This document shows positions 33,768-41,791 of a stretch of DNA of 64,000 nucleotides, piece after piece. The first letter of the stretch is position 1. Every line of letters begins with the position of its first letter. The stretch comes from Alcaligenaceae bacterium (lineage in GTDB: Bacteria > Pseudomonadota > Gammaproteobacteria > Burkholderiales > Burkholderiaceae_B): positions 310,001 through 374,000 of the forward strand of contig JACCET010000003.1 of assembly GCA_013416405.1 (NCBI GenBank). Reading direction: 5' to 3'. The notes below the pieces were generated by a model. It had not been told where the DNA came from, did no database searches, and saw only the letters and a list, made by a program, of their open reading frames with translations. Made by a program: the position numbers and the translations under genes.

Positions 33768-34002
33768 GGCAGTTTCGCTAGGATTGGTGCAGTGCAAGAT
33801 TGCAACAATACTGCCAATGAGGTATCAGCACAATAAAAATAAATAGGGTGCGTCCCTAATTATTATTGACCTAATATTATCTAATACAAAATAGGGACGC
33901 ATCTAATTCAATGTTTATTATGAACTTATTGTTCATAACATTTTTTGAAAAACGCTGCGGGCGTAAAGCAGTCGATTTATTTTGTGGAATTTATTGTCGT
34001 TT
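33768..34002. other. AT-rich intergenic region with inverted repeats upstream of gltB
   Basis: This 235-base gap is clearly richer in A and T than its neighbours. It holds two inverted repeats. One has the arms TGCGTCCCTA (about 33850-33859) and TAgGGACGCA (about 33891-33901). The other is a perfect TTATGAAC-ttatt-GTTCATAA (33918-33938) followed on the plus strand by six T. The region must contain the gltBD promoter and the end of the yhhQ transcript. No protein-coding frame with family features was seen. Confidence 0.6.
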
Positions 34003-34665
34003 TCAGGCCGCCACTGCATCGCCCCGCTTCATGGCCCGCACAATAAGATTCAGCAGCATTCCGTACATCGGCACGAACAGCAGCAGGCTGACGCTCAGCT
34101 TGATCACGTAATCCACCACGGCAATTTCGCCCCAGTGCGCGGCCATGAAGGGATTGCTGCTGCGCCAGAAGGCAATGCTGAAGAAGGCGGCCGTATCCAG
34201 CGCCTGCCCAAACAAGGAAGCGGCCGCCGGCGCGACCCACCACTGTATGTGCTTGCGGCGCATGCGATCGAATACCTGTACGTCCAGCAACTGGCCTAAT
34301 ACATAGGCGGCGAAGCTGGCCAGGGCTATGCGAAATACAAAGCTGTTGAACTCGCTCAAGGCGACCAGGCCATTGAATGCGCCTTCGTGGAACAACACTG
34401 AAACGATATAAGAGGCGATCAACGCAGGAAGCATGGCCCGGGTAATCACGCTGCGCGCCTCGGTCTTGCCTATCAGGCGCACGGTCAGGTCGGTAGCCAG
34501 GAATACAAAGGGAAAGCTGAATGCGCCCCAGGTGCTGTGAAAGCCGAACAGGTCTATGGGCAGCTGCACCAGATAATTGCTGGCGATGATGATAAGAATG
34601 TGGAACGCGACCAGCAGGCCAACGTAAAACGGTACCCGCGATGGCGGGACGGATGTGGGGGTCAT
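34003..34665 (-). CDS. yhhQ: Queuosine precursor transporter (YhhQ/VUT family)
   Basis: Inner-membrane importer of preQ0/preQ1-type deazapurines used for queuosine in tRNA; 220 residues with about six hydrophobic helices. Family signatures are FPFVFLATDLTVRLIGK, ASFAAYVLGQLLDVQVFDR and LFGQALDTAAFFSIAFW. Its leader carries a preQ1-I-like aptamer whose tail covers the ribosome site, which independently supports the ligand assignment. A different frame across the same span is a shadow. Confidence 0.92.
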   Translation of the reverse strand: MTPTSVPPSRVPFYVGLLVAFHILIIIASNYLVQLPIDLFGFHSTWGAFSFPFVFLATDLTVRLIGKTEARSVITRAMLPALIASYIVSVLFHEGAFNGLVALSEFNSFVFRIALASFAAYVLGQLLDVQVFDRMRRKHIQWWVAPAAASLFGQALDTAAFFSIAFWRSSNPFMAAHWGEIAVVDYVIKLSVSLLLFVPMYGMLLNLIVRAMKRGDAVAA

Positions 34666-34670
34666 AGTGA

Positions 34671-34703
34671 ACCTTTTTGTTGGATGGGGTTAGGGAACCC
34701 ATG
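34671..34703 (-). promoter_or_regulatory. preQ1-I-type riboswitch controlling yhhQ translation
   Basis: On the minus strand the leader reads AUGGG-UUC-CCU-AAC-CCCAU-CCAACAAAA-AGG. P1 is AUGGG (34702-34698) pairing with CCCAU (34688-34684). The loop CCU (34694-34692) can pair with AGG (34674-34672) to make the H-type pseudoknot, and the A-rich tail crosses the P1 groove. That AGG is also the ribosome site, six bases from the ATG at 34665. Ligand binding would therefore hide the ribosome site. Class assignment rests on this layout plus the YhhQ product. Confidence 0.82.
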
Positions 34704-34715
34704 GATAAGGGCAGC

Positions 34716-34744
34716 ATTGTACTACCCGCAGCATCAGCCGTCAG
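34716..34744 (-). promoter_or_regulatory. Candidate promoter of yhhQ
   Basis: A -10 box TACAAT (34721-34716) lies 17 bases from CTGACG (34744-34739, four of six matches to TTGACA). Transcription would start near 34709, so the riboswitch would form the very 5' end of the mRNA. The -35 lies inside the end of the upstream transposase-like gene. Confidence 0.45.
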
Positions 34745-35519
34745 TAGCCGATATGCCGCCAGTTGGCTCTTGCCCTTGGGCCGGCACTTGCACTTTCCTG
34801 GGTCGTCCGCGCGGCGCGGGCGTCATGCGCCGCGAGGTTTGCGAGGCCAGCCTGACCAGGAAGTCAGCCTCGCCCAAGACCCATTGCCCGAACAGGGCCT
34901 GATCTATGCGCGCTATCTGGCTGCCGGACAAGCCCCGGCTCAGGCGCCCACGATAGTGAGCCTGGCGCGCAAACGGGGTATTGCCGTCTTGCCAGTAATC
35001 GTGGTGGTCAGTCAACAAGGTTTGCCCCGGGTGAGGCGGCGCAGTAGACGATGCCGTGGAGGGCAGTGAGTGCTGTGCACGCAGACCGGTGTGTGCGCCT
35101 GCCGACGACCAGGGCCAGCGTTCGGCCTGATCCACATAATGCAGCCGCACGGGCAGGGATTCCAGCCAGATCATCGCGGGCAGCACCCATTGCCCCGGTT
35201 CTACCAGGGCGCTGCGGTAGCGGCCCGCAAAAACCCGGCCGTGCCGCATGGTGGTGGCCATGCGCCGCCCCAGCGACTGTATCAGGCGCGCCATGCCTTG
35301 TGCATCGCCAGGCGTGGCCAGCAGGGTGATGCGGTCATTAAGCAGCAGCCAGCCGTGCAAGGCAATACGGCATTCGCGCACATCGCGCTGCAGCCATTGC
35401 TGCAGTTGGTCGAGTTGGTCTTGGGGGGTGGGATCTTGTACCGCTGCCAGCGGGTAGGCAAATTCTGCCTGGACAAGCTGCGGAATTTTCGGAGCGTAAA
35501 GGCGTGGCAGTCTAGCCAT
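34734..35519 (-). CDS. RAYT-like (Y1 transposase family) protein lacking HUH histidines
   Basis: A 261-residue relative of the IS200/REP-associated tyrosine transposases. The shape is kept: RLPRLYAPKIPQLV start, FAGRYRSALVEPGQWVLPAM, then LESLPVRLHYVD and WPWSSAGAHTGL, which correspond to RYK, the NPVRAGLV region and YPWSSY of the family. Where the family has PNHxHLL with the metal-binding HUH pair, this protein has LLNDRITLLATP, so both histidines are gone. The C-terminal half (about 190-261) is not recognised. No terminal repeats or REP arrays were seen around it. It looks like a domesticated or inactive copy, not a mobile element. Confidence 0.75.
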   Translation of the reverse strand: MARLPRLYAPKIPQLVQAEFAYPLAAVQDPTPQDQLDQLQQWLQRDVRECRIALHGWLLLNDRITLLATPGDAQGMARLIQSLGRRMATTMRHGRVFAGRYRSALVEPGQWVLPAMIWLESLPVRLHYVDQAERWPWSSAGAHTGLRAQHSLPSTASSTAPPHPGQTLLTDHHDYWQDGNTPFARQAHYRGRLSRGLSGSQIARIDQALFGQWVLGEADFLVRLASQTSRRMTPAPRGRPRKVQVPAQGQEPTGGISATDG

Positions 35520-35668
35520 GGTGACGGTTCAATAACATAGGTCAGTCGCATATTCTAACGCGTGCAAGCGCAACGGGAATGAACTAATCTAAGATATTGA
35601 ACCGAGGCCAGGCACGCGCTTTGCTGCCTTGTCTGCTTGCTCGGCCTATCGAGATCAGGGGGTTTACC

Positions 35669-38086
35669 ATGCAGTTGAATCAGTCTGTCCGTTTCCATGT
35701 GCGCAAGGTGGCGGTGTGCGGCGCGGGTGTCATGGGGGCGCAAATTGCAGCCCATTGCGTCAATGCCGGAGTGCCGGTGGTACTGTTCGACCTGCCCGCC
35801 AAGCAGGGTGACAAAAACGCCATTGCACAGAAAGCCATCGCACAGTTGCGCAAGTTCAAGCCGGCGCCGCTGGGCTCGCCCGATCTGGCAGACCTGATCA
35901 CCCCCGCCAATTACGAAGAAGACCTGGCCAAACTGGCCGATTGTGATCTGGTCATAGAAGCCATTGCCGAACGCATGGACTGGAAGCGCGATCTTTACCA
36001 CAAGCTGGCGCCGGCAATCCGCCCCGACGCCATTGTGGCCAGCAATACATCAGGCCTGTCCATTACCGAACTGGCGCAGGCCCTGCCCGAGTCGCTGCGC
36101 CAGCGCTTTTGCGGCGTACATTTCTTTAACCCGCCGCGCTATATGTCGCTGGTGGAACTGATACCCACCGTCGACACTCAGCCCGAACTGCTCGATACAC
36201 TGGAAACCTTTCTGGTGTCGCAATTGGGCAAGAGCGTGGTGCGCGCCAAAGACACACCCAATTTCGTGGGCAACCGCATTGGCGTTTTCGGCATTTTGTC
36301 TGTCTTTGCACAGGCAGAAAAGTTCGGACTGTCTTATGAACAAGTCGACGATCTAACCGGCACTCGGCTGGGGCGCGCCAAGTCAGGCACTTTCCGTACC
36401 GCCGACGTGGTCGGGCTGGATACGCTGGCGCACGTTATAGGCACCATGCACGAACAGCTGCCCAATGACCCCTTCCATGCCCATTTCGGGGTGCCGCCGG
36501 TACTGGCGGCCCTGATCGAACAAGGCGCCCTGGGTCAGAAAACTGGCGTGGGTTTTTTCCGCAGGGAAGGCAAGGCCATCTTGCGTCTGGATCCGGCCAC
36601 AAAGCAGTATGTGCCGGCCGATGCCAAAATCGACGAGTCCGTGGCGGCCATGCTGGCCGAGCGCGACCCGGCCAAAAAGCTCAAGGCGCTGCACGACTCC
36701 GATCATCCACAGGCCCAGTTCGTATGGGCGGTACTGCGCGACAGCTTCCATTACAGTGCCGTGCATCTGGCCGACATTGCTGGAACCGCCCGTCACCTTG
36801 ATCAGGCCATGAAATGGGGCTTTGGCCATGCCCAGGGTCCCTTCGAAATCTGGCAAGCGGCGGGCTGGCGTCAGGTCGCCGAATGGCTACAGCAAGACAT
36901 CAAGAACGGCAAGGCATTGTCCGACGCACCGCTGCCCGAATGGGTTACCCGGGGTCCGGTCTGGGAAGCGCAGGGTGTGCATACGTCGGCAGGTTCCTGG
37001 AACCCGCGCGAACAGCGCTTTGAAGGGCGCAGCCAGCTGCCCGTTTACCAGCGCCAGATCGGTGCGCCGCGCATGGTGGGTGAAGCCGATGCGCTGGAAA
37101 CCATCACTGTCTATGAAGACGATGCGGTGCGGTGCTGGACACTGCCTGCCCCTCATCCCCAAGACGTCTTGATACTGTCGTTCAAGACCAAGATGAACAC
37201 CATCAGCCCACAAGTCGTGCAGGGCATCATGCATGCTGTTGACCTGGCCGAAGCCTCGTATCAGGCGCTGGTCATAGGCCAGTCGGGCGAGCCATTCTCG
37301 GCGGGTGCCGACCTTGCGGCCATGCTGCCCGCGTTCAAGCAGGGCGGCTCGGCCGCGCTTGAACCCATAGAGCGCGAGATGCAAGACATGGCGCAGCGCC
37401 TGCGTTATGCGCAGGTGCCTGTTGTGGCGGCATTGGCGGGCATGGCGCTGGGGGGCGGTTGCGAACTGGCTGTGCACTGCGCCCACAGGGTGGCGCATTT
37501 TGAAACCTATATAGGCCTGGTCGAAGCCGGCATAGGCCTGGTTCCCGGCGCCGGTGGGCTGGCTTATTGCGCACGCCGTGCCGCGCAGCAGCAGGCCGAG
37601 TCGGCACCCGATGCGCCCTTGCTGGCCTGCCTTAAGAAGTTTGCCTTGTCGGTGGCCACGGCCCAGGTTTCCACATCGGCGCTTGACGCCCGCCACATAG
37701 GTTATCTGTTGCCGTCCGACACCATCGTCATGCAGCGCTACGAACTGTTGTATGTGGCTGTGCGCCAGGCGCGCACGCTGGCCGATTCCGGGTACCGTCC
37801 GCCCTTGGCCCGGCGCTTTCCCGTGGCAGGGCGCGACGCCATTGCCACCCTGACCGCGCAACTGGTCAATATGAAAGTGGGTGGCTATATATCCGAGCAT
37901 GATTTCACGGTTGCGCAAAACGTCGCGCACGTTATCTGCGGCGGCGATGTCGATCCGGACTCAATGGTGGACGACGCCTGGATGCTGACGCTGGAACGCG
38001 AAGCCTTCCTGCATCTGCTGATGCAGCCCAAGACCCAGGAACGCATTGCCGGCTTGCTGAAAACAGGCAAGCCCGTACGTAACTAA
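35669..38086 (+). CDS. 3-Hydroxyacyl-CoA dehydrogenase / enoyl-CoA hydratase (FadN-like order)
   Basis: Bifunctional beta-oxidation enzyme of 805 residues from the ATG at 35669, which has a GGGGG ribosome site; the frame upstream is not credible. The dehydrogenase comes first (NAD motif VAVCGAGVMGAQIAAHC, HFFNPPRYMSLVELIP, then GNRIGVFG) and the hydratase/isomerase crotonase domain is C-terminal (SAGADLAAM, GMALGGGCELAVHCAHRVAH, LVEAGIGLVPGAGG). This order is opposite to E. coli FadB and like FadN. The thiolase gene follows nine bases later. Acts on acyl-CoA chains in the cytoplasm. Confidence 0.93.
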   Translation: MQLNQSVRFHVRKVAVCGAGVMGAQIAAHCVNAGVPVVLFDLPAKQGDKNAIAQKAIAQLRKFKPAPLGSPDLADLITPANYEEDLAKLADCDLVIEAIAERMDWKRDLYHKLAPAIRPDAIVASNTSGLSITELAQALPESLRQRFCGVHFFNPPRYMSLVELIPTVDTQPELLDTLETFLVSQLGKSVVRAKDTPNFVGNRIGVFGILSVFAQAEKFGLSYEQVDDLTGTRLGRAKSGTFRTADVVGLDTLAHVIGTMHEQLPNDPFHAHFGVPPVLAALIEQGALGQKTGVGFFRREGKAILRLDPATKQYVPADAKIDESVAAMLAERDPAKKLKALHDSDHPQAQFVWAVLRDSFHYSAVHLADIAGTARHLDQAMKWGFGHAQGPFEIWQAAGWRQVAEWLQQDIKNGKALSDAPLPEWVTRGPVWEAQGVHTSAGSWNPREQRFEGRSQLPVYQRQIGAPRMVGEADALETITVYEDDAVRCWTLPAPHPQDVLILSFKTKMNTISPQVVQGIMHAVDLAEASYQALVIGQSGEPFSAGADLAAMLPAFKQGGSAALEPIEREMQDMAQRLRYAQVPVVAALAGMALGGGCELAVHCAHRVAHFETYIGLVEAGIGLVPGAGGLAYCARRAAQQQAESAPDAPLLACLKKFALSVATAQVSTSALDARHIGYLLPSDTIVMQRYELLYVAVRQARTLADSGYRPPLARRFPVAGRDAIATLTAQLVNMKVGGYISEHDFTVAQNVAHVICGGDVDPDSMVDDAWMLTLEREAFLHLLMQPKTQERIAGLLKTGKPVRN

Positions 38087-38095
38087 GGAAACTCC

Positions 38096-39292
38096 ATGAG
38101 CACTTTGCAACAAGCCTATATCGTCGCTGCCACGCGCAGCCCCATTGGCAAGGCGCCGCGCGGCATGTTTTCGCACACACGTCCCGACGACTTGCTGGCC
38201 ACCGTCATTCAGGGTCTGCTGGCGCAAACGCCGGGCCTGGACCCGGCCGCCATTGAAGACGCCATCGTTGGCTGCGCCATACCGGAAGGCCCGCAAGGCC
38301 TGAACGTAGGGCGCGTGGCTGCTTTGCTGTCGGGCTTGCCCACGTCGGTGGCGGGTGTAACCGTGAACCGTTTTTGCGCCTCGGGTCTTACGGCCATTGC
38401 CATGGCGGCCGACCGCATACGTGTGGGCGAGGCCGATGTCATCATCGCGGCCGGCACCGAGTCCATGAGCCTGGTGCCCACCATGGGCGTCAGCACCTCG
38501 TTCAGCCCCAACATCTTCACGCGCGACGAGAACTTGGGCATAGCCTATGGCATGGGCCTGACCGCCGAACAAGTGGCCACACAATGGAAGGTATCGCGCG
38601 AAGACCAGGACGCCTTCGCCCTGCAATCGCACCAGCGCGCGCTGGCGGCCCAGCAGGCCGGTGAATTCACCGACGAAATCCTGCCCATAGATGTCGTGCG
38701 GCGCACGCCCAACCTGCATACCGGCAAGGTCAACGAGCAGCACACCACCGTTGCGCTGGATGAAGGTCCGCGCGCCGATACCAGCCTGGAAGCGCTGGCC
38801 AGGCTGCGCCCCGCCTTTGCGGCGCGCGGCAGCGTGACCGCCGGCAACAGCTCGCAAATATCCGATGGCGCGGGCGCCTTGCTGGTGGTGTCCGAGCGTG
38901 CCCTGAAAACCCATAACCTGACGCCGCTGGCGCGTTTCGTGTCTTTTGCCGTGAAGGGTGTGCCGCCTGAAATCATGGGCATAGGTCCCAAGTTTGCCAT
39001 CCCGCATGTACTCAAGGTGGCTGGGCTGAAGCTGGATCAGATGGGCTGGATAGAGCTGAACGAAGCCTTTGCGGCCCAGTCGCTGGCCGTGATGCGCGAT
39101 GTGGGTCTGGATCCGGCCATCGTCAATCCGCTGGGCGGCGCCATTGCCCTGGGGCATCCACTGGGCGCCACCGGCGCCATACGCGCGGCCACTGTCATAC
39201 ACGGCATACGCCGACGCAAGCTGGATTACGGCATGCTGACCATGTGCGTGGGCACAGGCATGGGCGCTGCGGGGATCTTTGAGCGGGTGTAG
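38096..39292 (+). CDS. fadA: Acetyl-CoA acyltransferase (thiolase)
   Basis: Last step of beta-oxidation: thiolytic release of acetyl-CoA; 398 residues. The nucleophilic cysteine is in VNRFCASGLTAIAMAADRI; the C-terminal motifs are NPLGGAIALGHPLGATGA and GMLTMCVGTGMGAAGIFE with the second active cysteine. It forms an operon with the preceding bifunctional enzyme. A degradative rather than biosynthetic thiolase is inferred from this pairing. Confidence 0.94.
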   Translation: MSTLQQAYIVAATRSPIGKAPRGMFSHTRPDDLLATVIQGLLAQTPGLDPAAIEDAIVGCAIPEGPQGLNVGRVAALLSGLPTSVAGVTVNRFCASGLTAIAMAADRIRVGEADVIIAAGTESMSLVPTMGVSTSFSPNIFTRDENLGIAYGMGLTAEQVATQWKVSREDQDAFALQSHQRALAAQQAGEFTDEILPIDVVRRTPNLHTGKVNEQHTTVALDEGPRADTSLEALARLRPAFAARGSVTAGNSSQISDGAGALLVVSERALKTHNLTPLARFVSFAVKGVPPEIMGIGPKFAIPHVLKVAGLKLDQMGWIELNEAFAAQSLAVMRDVGLDPAIVNPLGGAIALGHPLGATGAIRAATVIHGIRRRKLDYGMLTMCVGTGMGAAGIFERV

Positions 39293-39325
39293 CCGCAGAC
39301 GGTATCAGCGCGCTTGCGGGGCGGC

Positions 39326-40207
39326 CTAGCGGCGCAGCCCGGTTTGATGTCGCCCAAACAATTCGCACACAGCCCGGGTAATGGGCTGTTTGCCGTGCTC
39401 TCGTCTTTCAAGCATGCCTACCCGGCGCACAATTGGCGGGCCGGGTAGCTGCTTGATCGCGAGTTGCTGGCTGGACCATTCGGCATTTGAAAGCTGGGGC
39501 ACGATGGCCACGCCATAATGCTGGCGTACCAATTGGGCGATGGCTTCAATGGAGTTCAGTTCTAGCGCGATGACAGGCGTCACGCCCAGTTGCTCGAGCG
39601 CATGGTCAATCAGCCGGCCTGTCCAGAGCGAACGGTCAAACTGCAAGAAGGGTTCGTGCTGCAGAAGATCCATGACCGGTCTGCGTGCCAAGTCTTGCGC
39701 CACGATCAAGACCAGCCGCTCCTGGTACAGGGGCGTCCACATCAGGCCCTGCGTGACGGTCTGCGGCGGTTCGGCGACCACGGCGGCGTCCAGCTCACCC
39801 TTGGTCACCATGCCGGCGAATTGTGCTGACTGCCCCGCGAGCAGCCGTACATCAAGATCGGGGTATTCGCGTTTGATGTCGGCCAGTGCACTGCCAAACG
39901 AGCCCATCAGGGCCGACACCAGGGCGCCCATATGCAAGGTGCCCCGCAGGGCGCCATCGGGCTGCAACAGCAGGCTGTCGTAGTCGGCGACCAGTTTTTC
40001 CAGGCGATCCAGCAACTGGCGCCCATCGGGCGTAACGGTGAAAGTCTGGGCGCCGCGCTCAAATAGACGCACATTGAGCTCAGATTCCAGGTTTTTTATT
40101 TGCAGGCTGACAGCGGCTTGGGTCAGGCCGATTTGACGGCCGACCTCGGCAAAGCTACCCAGCCTGGCTGCCGCGAGGGCAGTCCGGAACTGTCGAATGG
40201 AAGACAT
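39326..40207 (-). CDS. LysR-family transcriptional regulator
   Basis: Full-length LysR regulator, 293 residues. HTH: FRTALAAARLGSFAEVGRQ then IGLTQAAVSLQIKNLE and VRLFERGAQTFTVTPDG. The effector domain follows to the end. It diverges from the seven-gene frd-like/fumarase operon with 131 bases between starts, so it most probably controls that operon. An inverted repeat TTTGCT-N19-AGCAAA (40212-40242) lies right before its start. The effector is unknown. Confidence 0.92.
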   Translation of the reverse strand: MSSIRQFRTALAAARLGSFAEVGRQIGLTQAAVSLQIKNLESELNVRLFERGAQTFTVTPDGRQLLDRLEKLVADYDSLLLQPDGALRGTLHMGALVSALMGSFGSALADIKREYPDLDVRLLAGQSAQFAGMVTKGELDAAVVAEPPQTVTQGLMWTPLYQERLVLIVAQDLARRPVMDLLQHEPFLQFDRSLWTGRLIDHALEQLGVTPVIALELNSIEAIAQLVRQHYGVAIVPQLSNAEWSSQQLAIKQLPGPPIVRRVGMLERREHGKQPITRAVCELFGRHQTGLRR

Positions 40208-40211
40208 AATG

Positions 40212-40242
40212 TTTGCTATAAAAAATACTTGGTCTAAGCAAA
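40212..40242. promoter_or_regulatory. Candidate LysR operator between lysR and the frd-like operon
   Basis: Arms TTTGCT (40212-40217) and AGCAAA (40237-40242) are perfect inverted repeats, with an inner CTT-ggtct-AAG nested between them. It begins five bases from the lysR start codon. A weak plus-strand promoter (TTGTCA 40262-40267, TATAGG 40287-40292) follows, giving an activator-like layout. Function is inferred from position. Confidence 0.45.
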
Positions 40243-40338
40243 ATAATTAATAGTTTTACTTTTGTCAAGCTTGGGGTGATCATAGGTATAGGACTGTTCA
40301 AGCACGCACACTCAGATTTTCAGGGAACCGTTTTTCTT

Positions 40339-41082
40339 ATGTCGGAATCTACAACTTTGCGCGTCGAGGTTTGGCGGGGCGGCGAACAAGGAAAGTACGA
40401 GACTTTCCAGGTACCGCGCCGCGCCAACCAAACGGTGCTCGATATCGTCACGCATATCCAGCATCACCAAGACTCAACGCTGTCCTATCGCTTTGCCTGT
40501 CGTGTCGGTATGTGCGGTTCCTGTGCCATGCAGGTCAACGGGGTGGCGCGCTGGACGTGCCGCACGCATGTATCCAAGGTCTGTACCGACGGGCGCCTGC
40601 AACTGGCGCCCTTGTCCAATCTGCCTATCGTGAAAGATCTGGTCGTTAACATGGATCCTTTCTTTGAAAAGATGCAGGCGGCGCACGGCCGTTTTGTGGG
40701 CGAGCGTACCCGGCACGATCCGGTTGCGCCGGTCAAGCCCGATAGCCCTGAACGCCAAGAGGCCGAGGCCGGCATTGAATGCATAGGCTGTGGGGTATGC
40801 TATTCGTCCTGCGATGTAGTCAGCTGGCGACCCGACTATCTGGGGCCGGCCGCCTTGAACCGTGCCTGGACACTGGTCAATGACCTGCGCGATATCGATT
40901 TTCTGCGTTTGTCGGCCGTGGCGGGCGATGCGGGCTGTCATTCCTGCCATACCCAGGGCTCCTGTACGCAGCACTGTCCCAAGCAAATATCACCCACGGG
41001 CAGCATCGCGGGCTTGAAGCGCACGACGGCGCGTGCCGCCATGCGGGGCGAGCTTGGCGCCGAGACCACAAGGAGGCGCTAA
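40339..41082 (+). CDS. Fumarate reductase/succinate dehydrogenase-like iron-sulfur subunit
   Basis: Electron-transfer subunit of 247 residues from the ATG at 40339 (MSESTTLRVEVWRGGEQGK). It has three clusters: [2Fe-2S] ligands in CRVGMCGSCAMQVNGVARWTC-type sequence (CRVGMCGSC plus a later Cys), [4Fe-4S] in CIGCGVCYSSCDVV and a third in CHSCHTQGSCTQHCPKQ. The middle cluster followed by LGPAALNRAW resembles FrdB of fumarate reductases. First gene of a seven-gene operon; its TAA shares a base with the next ATG. The flavoprotein partner is five genes downstream. Confidence 0.9.
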   Translation: MSESTTLRVEVWRGGEQGKYETFQVPRRANQTVLDIVTHIQHHQDSTLSYRFACRVGMCGSCAMQVNGVARWTCRTHVSKVCTDGRLQLAPLSNLPIVKDLVVNMDPFFEKMQAAHGRFVGERTRHDPVAPVKPDSPERQEAEAGIECIGCGVCYSSCDVVSWRPDYLGPAALNRAWTLVNDLRDIDFLRLSAVAGDAGCHSCHTQGSCTQHCPKQISPTGSIAGLKRTTARAAMRGELGAETTRRR

Positions 41083-41438
41083 TGGCCGGTATCAACGCCC
41101 AAGGCGCCCGCCGTTGGTACTGGCAGCGCATCACGGCCATGGCGATGGCCCTGTTTGTCACCATCCATCTTGTGGTCATGATCTATGCCATCAACGGTGG
41201 TCTGAGTGCGGCTGAAGTGCTTGCGCGCACTCGCGGCAATATGTTGTGGGGACTGTTCTACACCGCGTTCGTCGGCCTGGTGGCGGTGCATGCTTCCATA
41301 GGTATACGCAATGTGCTGGTCGAATGGGCCGGCCTGCGCGACGCCGCCGCAGCTTGGGTATCGCGGCTGTTGGCGCTGATCCTGCTTGTCATGGGTTTGC
41401 GGGCGGTCTGGGCGGTCACCATAGGGGGTGGAGCGTGA
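41082..41438 (+). CDS. Membrane anchor subunit, SdhD-like
   Basis: A 118-residue protein with three hydrophobic helices. WYWQRITAMAMALFVTIHLV recalls the QRxTA motif of SdhD, and VGLVAVHASIGIRNVLVEW carries a probable haem-ligand histidine and the conserved RxxxxE. A perfect AGGAGG (41071-41076) serves the ATG, which overlaps the previous stop (TAATG). Forms the quinone-reactive membrane part with the next gene product. Confidence 0.82.
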   Translation: MAGINAQGARRWYWQRITAMAMALFVTIHLVVMIYAINGGLSAAEVLARTRGNMLWGLFYTAFVGLVAVHASIGIRNVLVEWAGLRDAAAAWVSRLLALILLVMGLRAVWAVTIGGGA

Positions 41439-41788
41439 AGAAAAATGATTTTCGGGCTCGCAAGCATGCCAGCTGGCTGGCGTTTGGCGTGCATCGGCTG
41501 TCCGGCGTCTTGCTGACTGTCTTTCTACCCTTCCATTTCTGGACACTGGGCCTGGCACTGGAAGGCGAGGCCGCGCTGAATACCGCCCTAAGTTGGTACG
41601 AGGCTCCCGTCTTCAAGGTGGGCGAATGGCTGCTGGTGTTTTTGCTGGCGGTGCATGCGCTGGGAGGCCTACGCCTATTGCTGATTGAGTTCAAGCCGTG
41701 GCGCAGCCTGCGCTTGGGCTGGATATCGGCCAGCCTGGGTACCGCTGCGGCGGTTTCTGTTGTCTTTCTTATTGCATCACTGAGCTGA
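41435..41788 (+). CDS. Cytochrome b subunit, SdhC-like (GTG start)
   Basis: A 117-residue membrane protein with three hydrophobic helices. It starts at a GTG at 41435 that overlaps the previous TGA (GTGA). Near its N-terminus is VHRLSGVLLTVFLPFHFWTL, matching the HRxxG haem/quinone motif of SdhC; a second histidine is in VHALGGLRLLLIEF. Together with the SdhD-like protein it would bind haem b and quinone, so electrons from the flavoprotein would enter the quinone pool. Three bases separate it from the fumarase alpha gene. Confidence 0.82.
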   Translation: MKKNDFRARKHASWLAFGVHRLSGVLLTVFLPFHFWTLGLALEGEAALNTALSWYEAPVFKVGEWLLVFLLAVHALGGLRLLLIEFKPWRSLRLGWISASLGTAAAVSVVFLIASLS

Positions 41789-41791
41789 ATC

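Noticed and set aside
33977-34717. 246-codon minus-strand frame overlapping yhhQ
   Set aside because: Other frame of the same strand; the yhhQ frame has membrane helices and family motifs and the riboswitch fits its start, not this one.
37961-39202. 413-codon frame on the minus strand
   Set aside because: Antisense to the thiolase gene; no recognisable domain.
40279-40292. Partial resemblance (GATCAT...AT) to the suyA/slcC operator before the frd operon
   Set aside because: Fewer than the needed positions match and the TCAT-N4-ATGA core is broken; I could not support joint control by the GntR protein from it.
40276-40338. Extended N-terminus of the iron-sulfur subunit
   Set aside because: The extra 21 residues are unlike the family, and the stretch overlaps the putative promoter; the ATG at 40339 gives a normal FrdB start.
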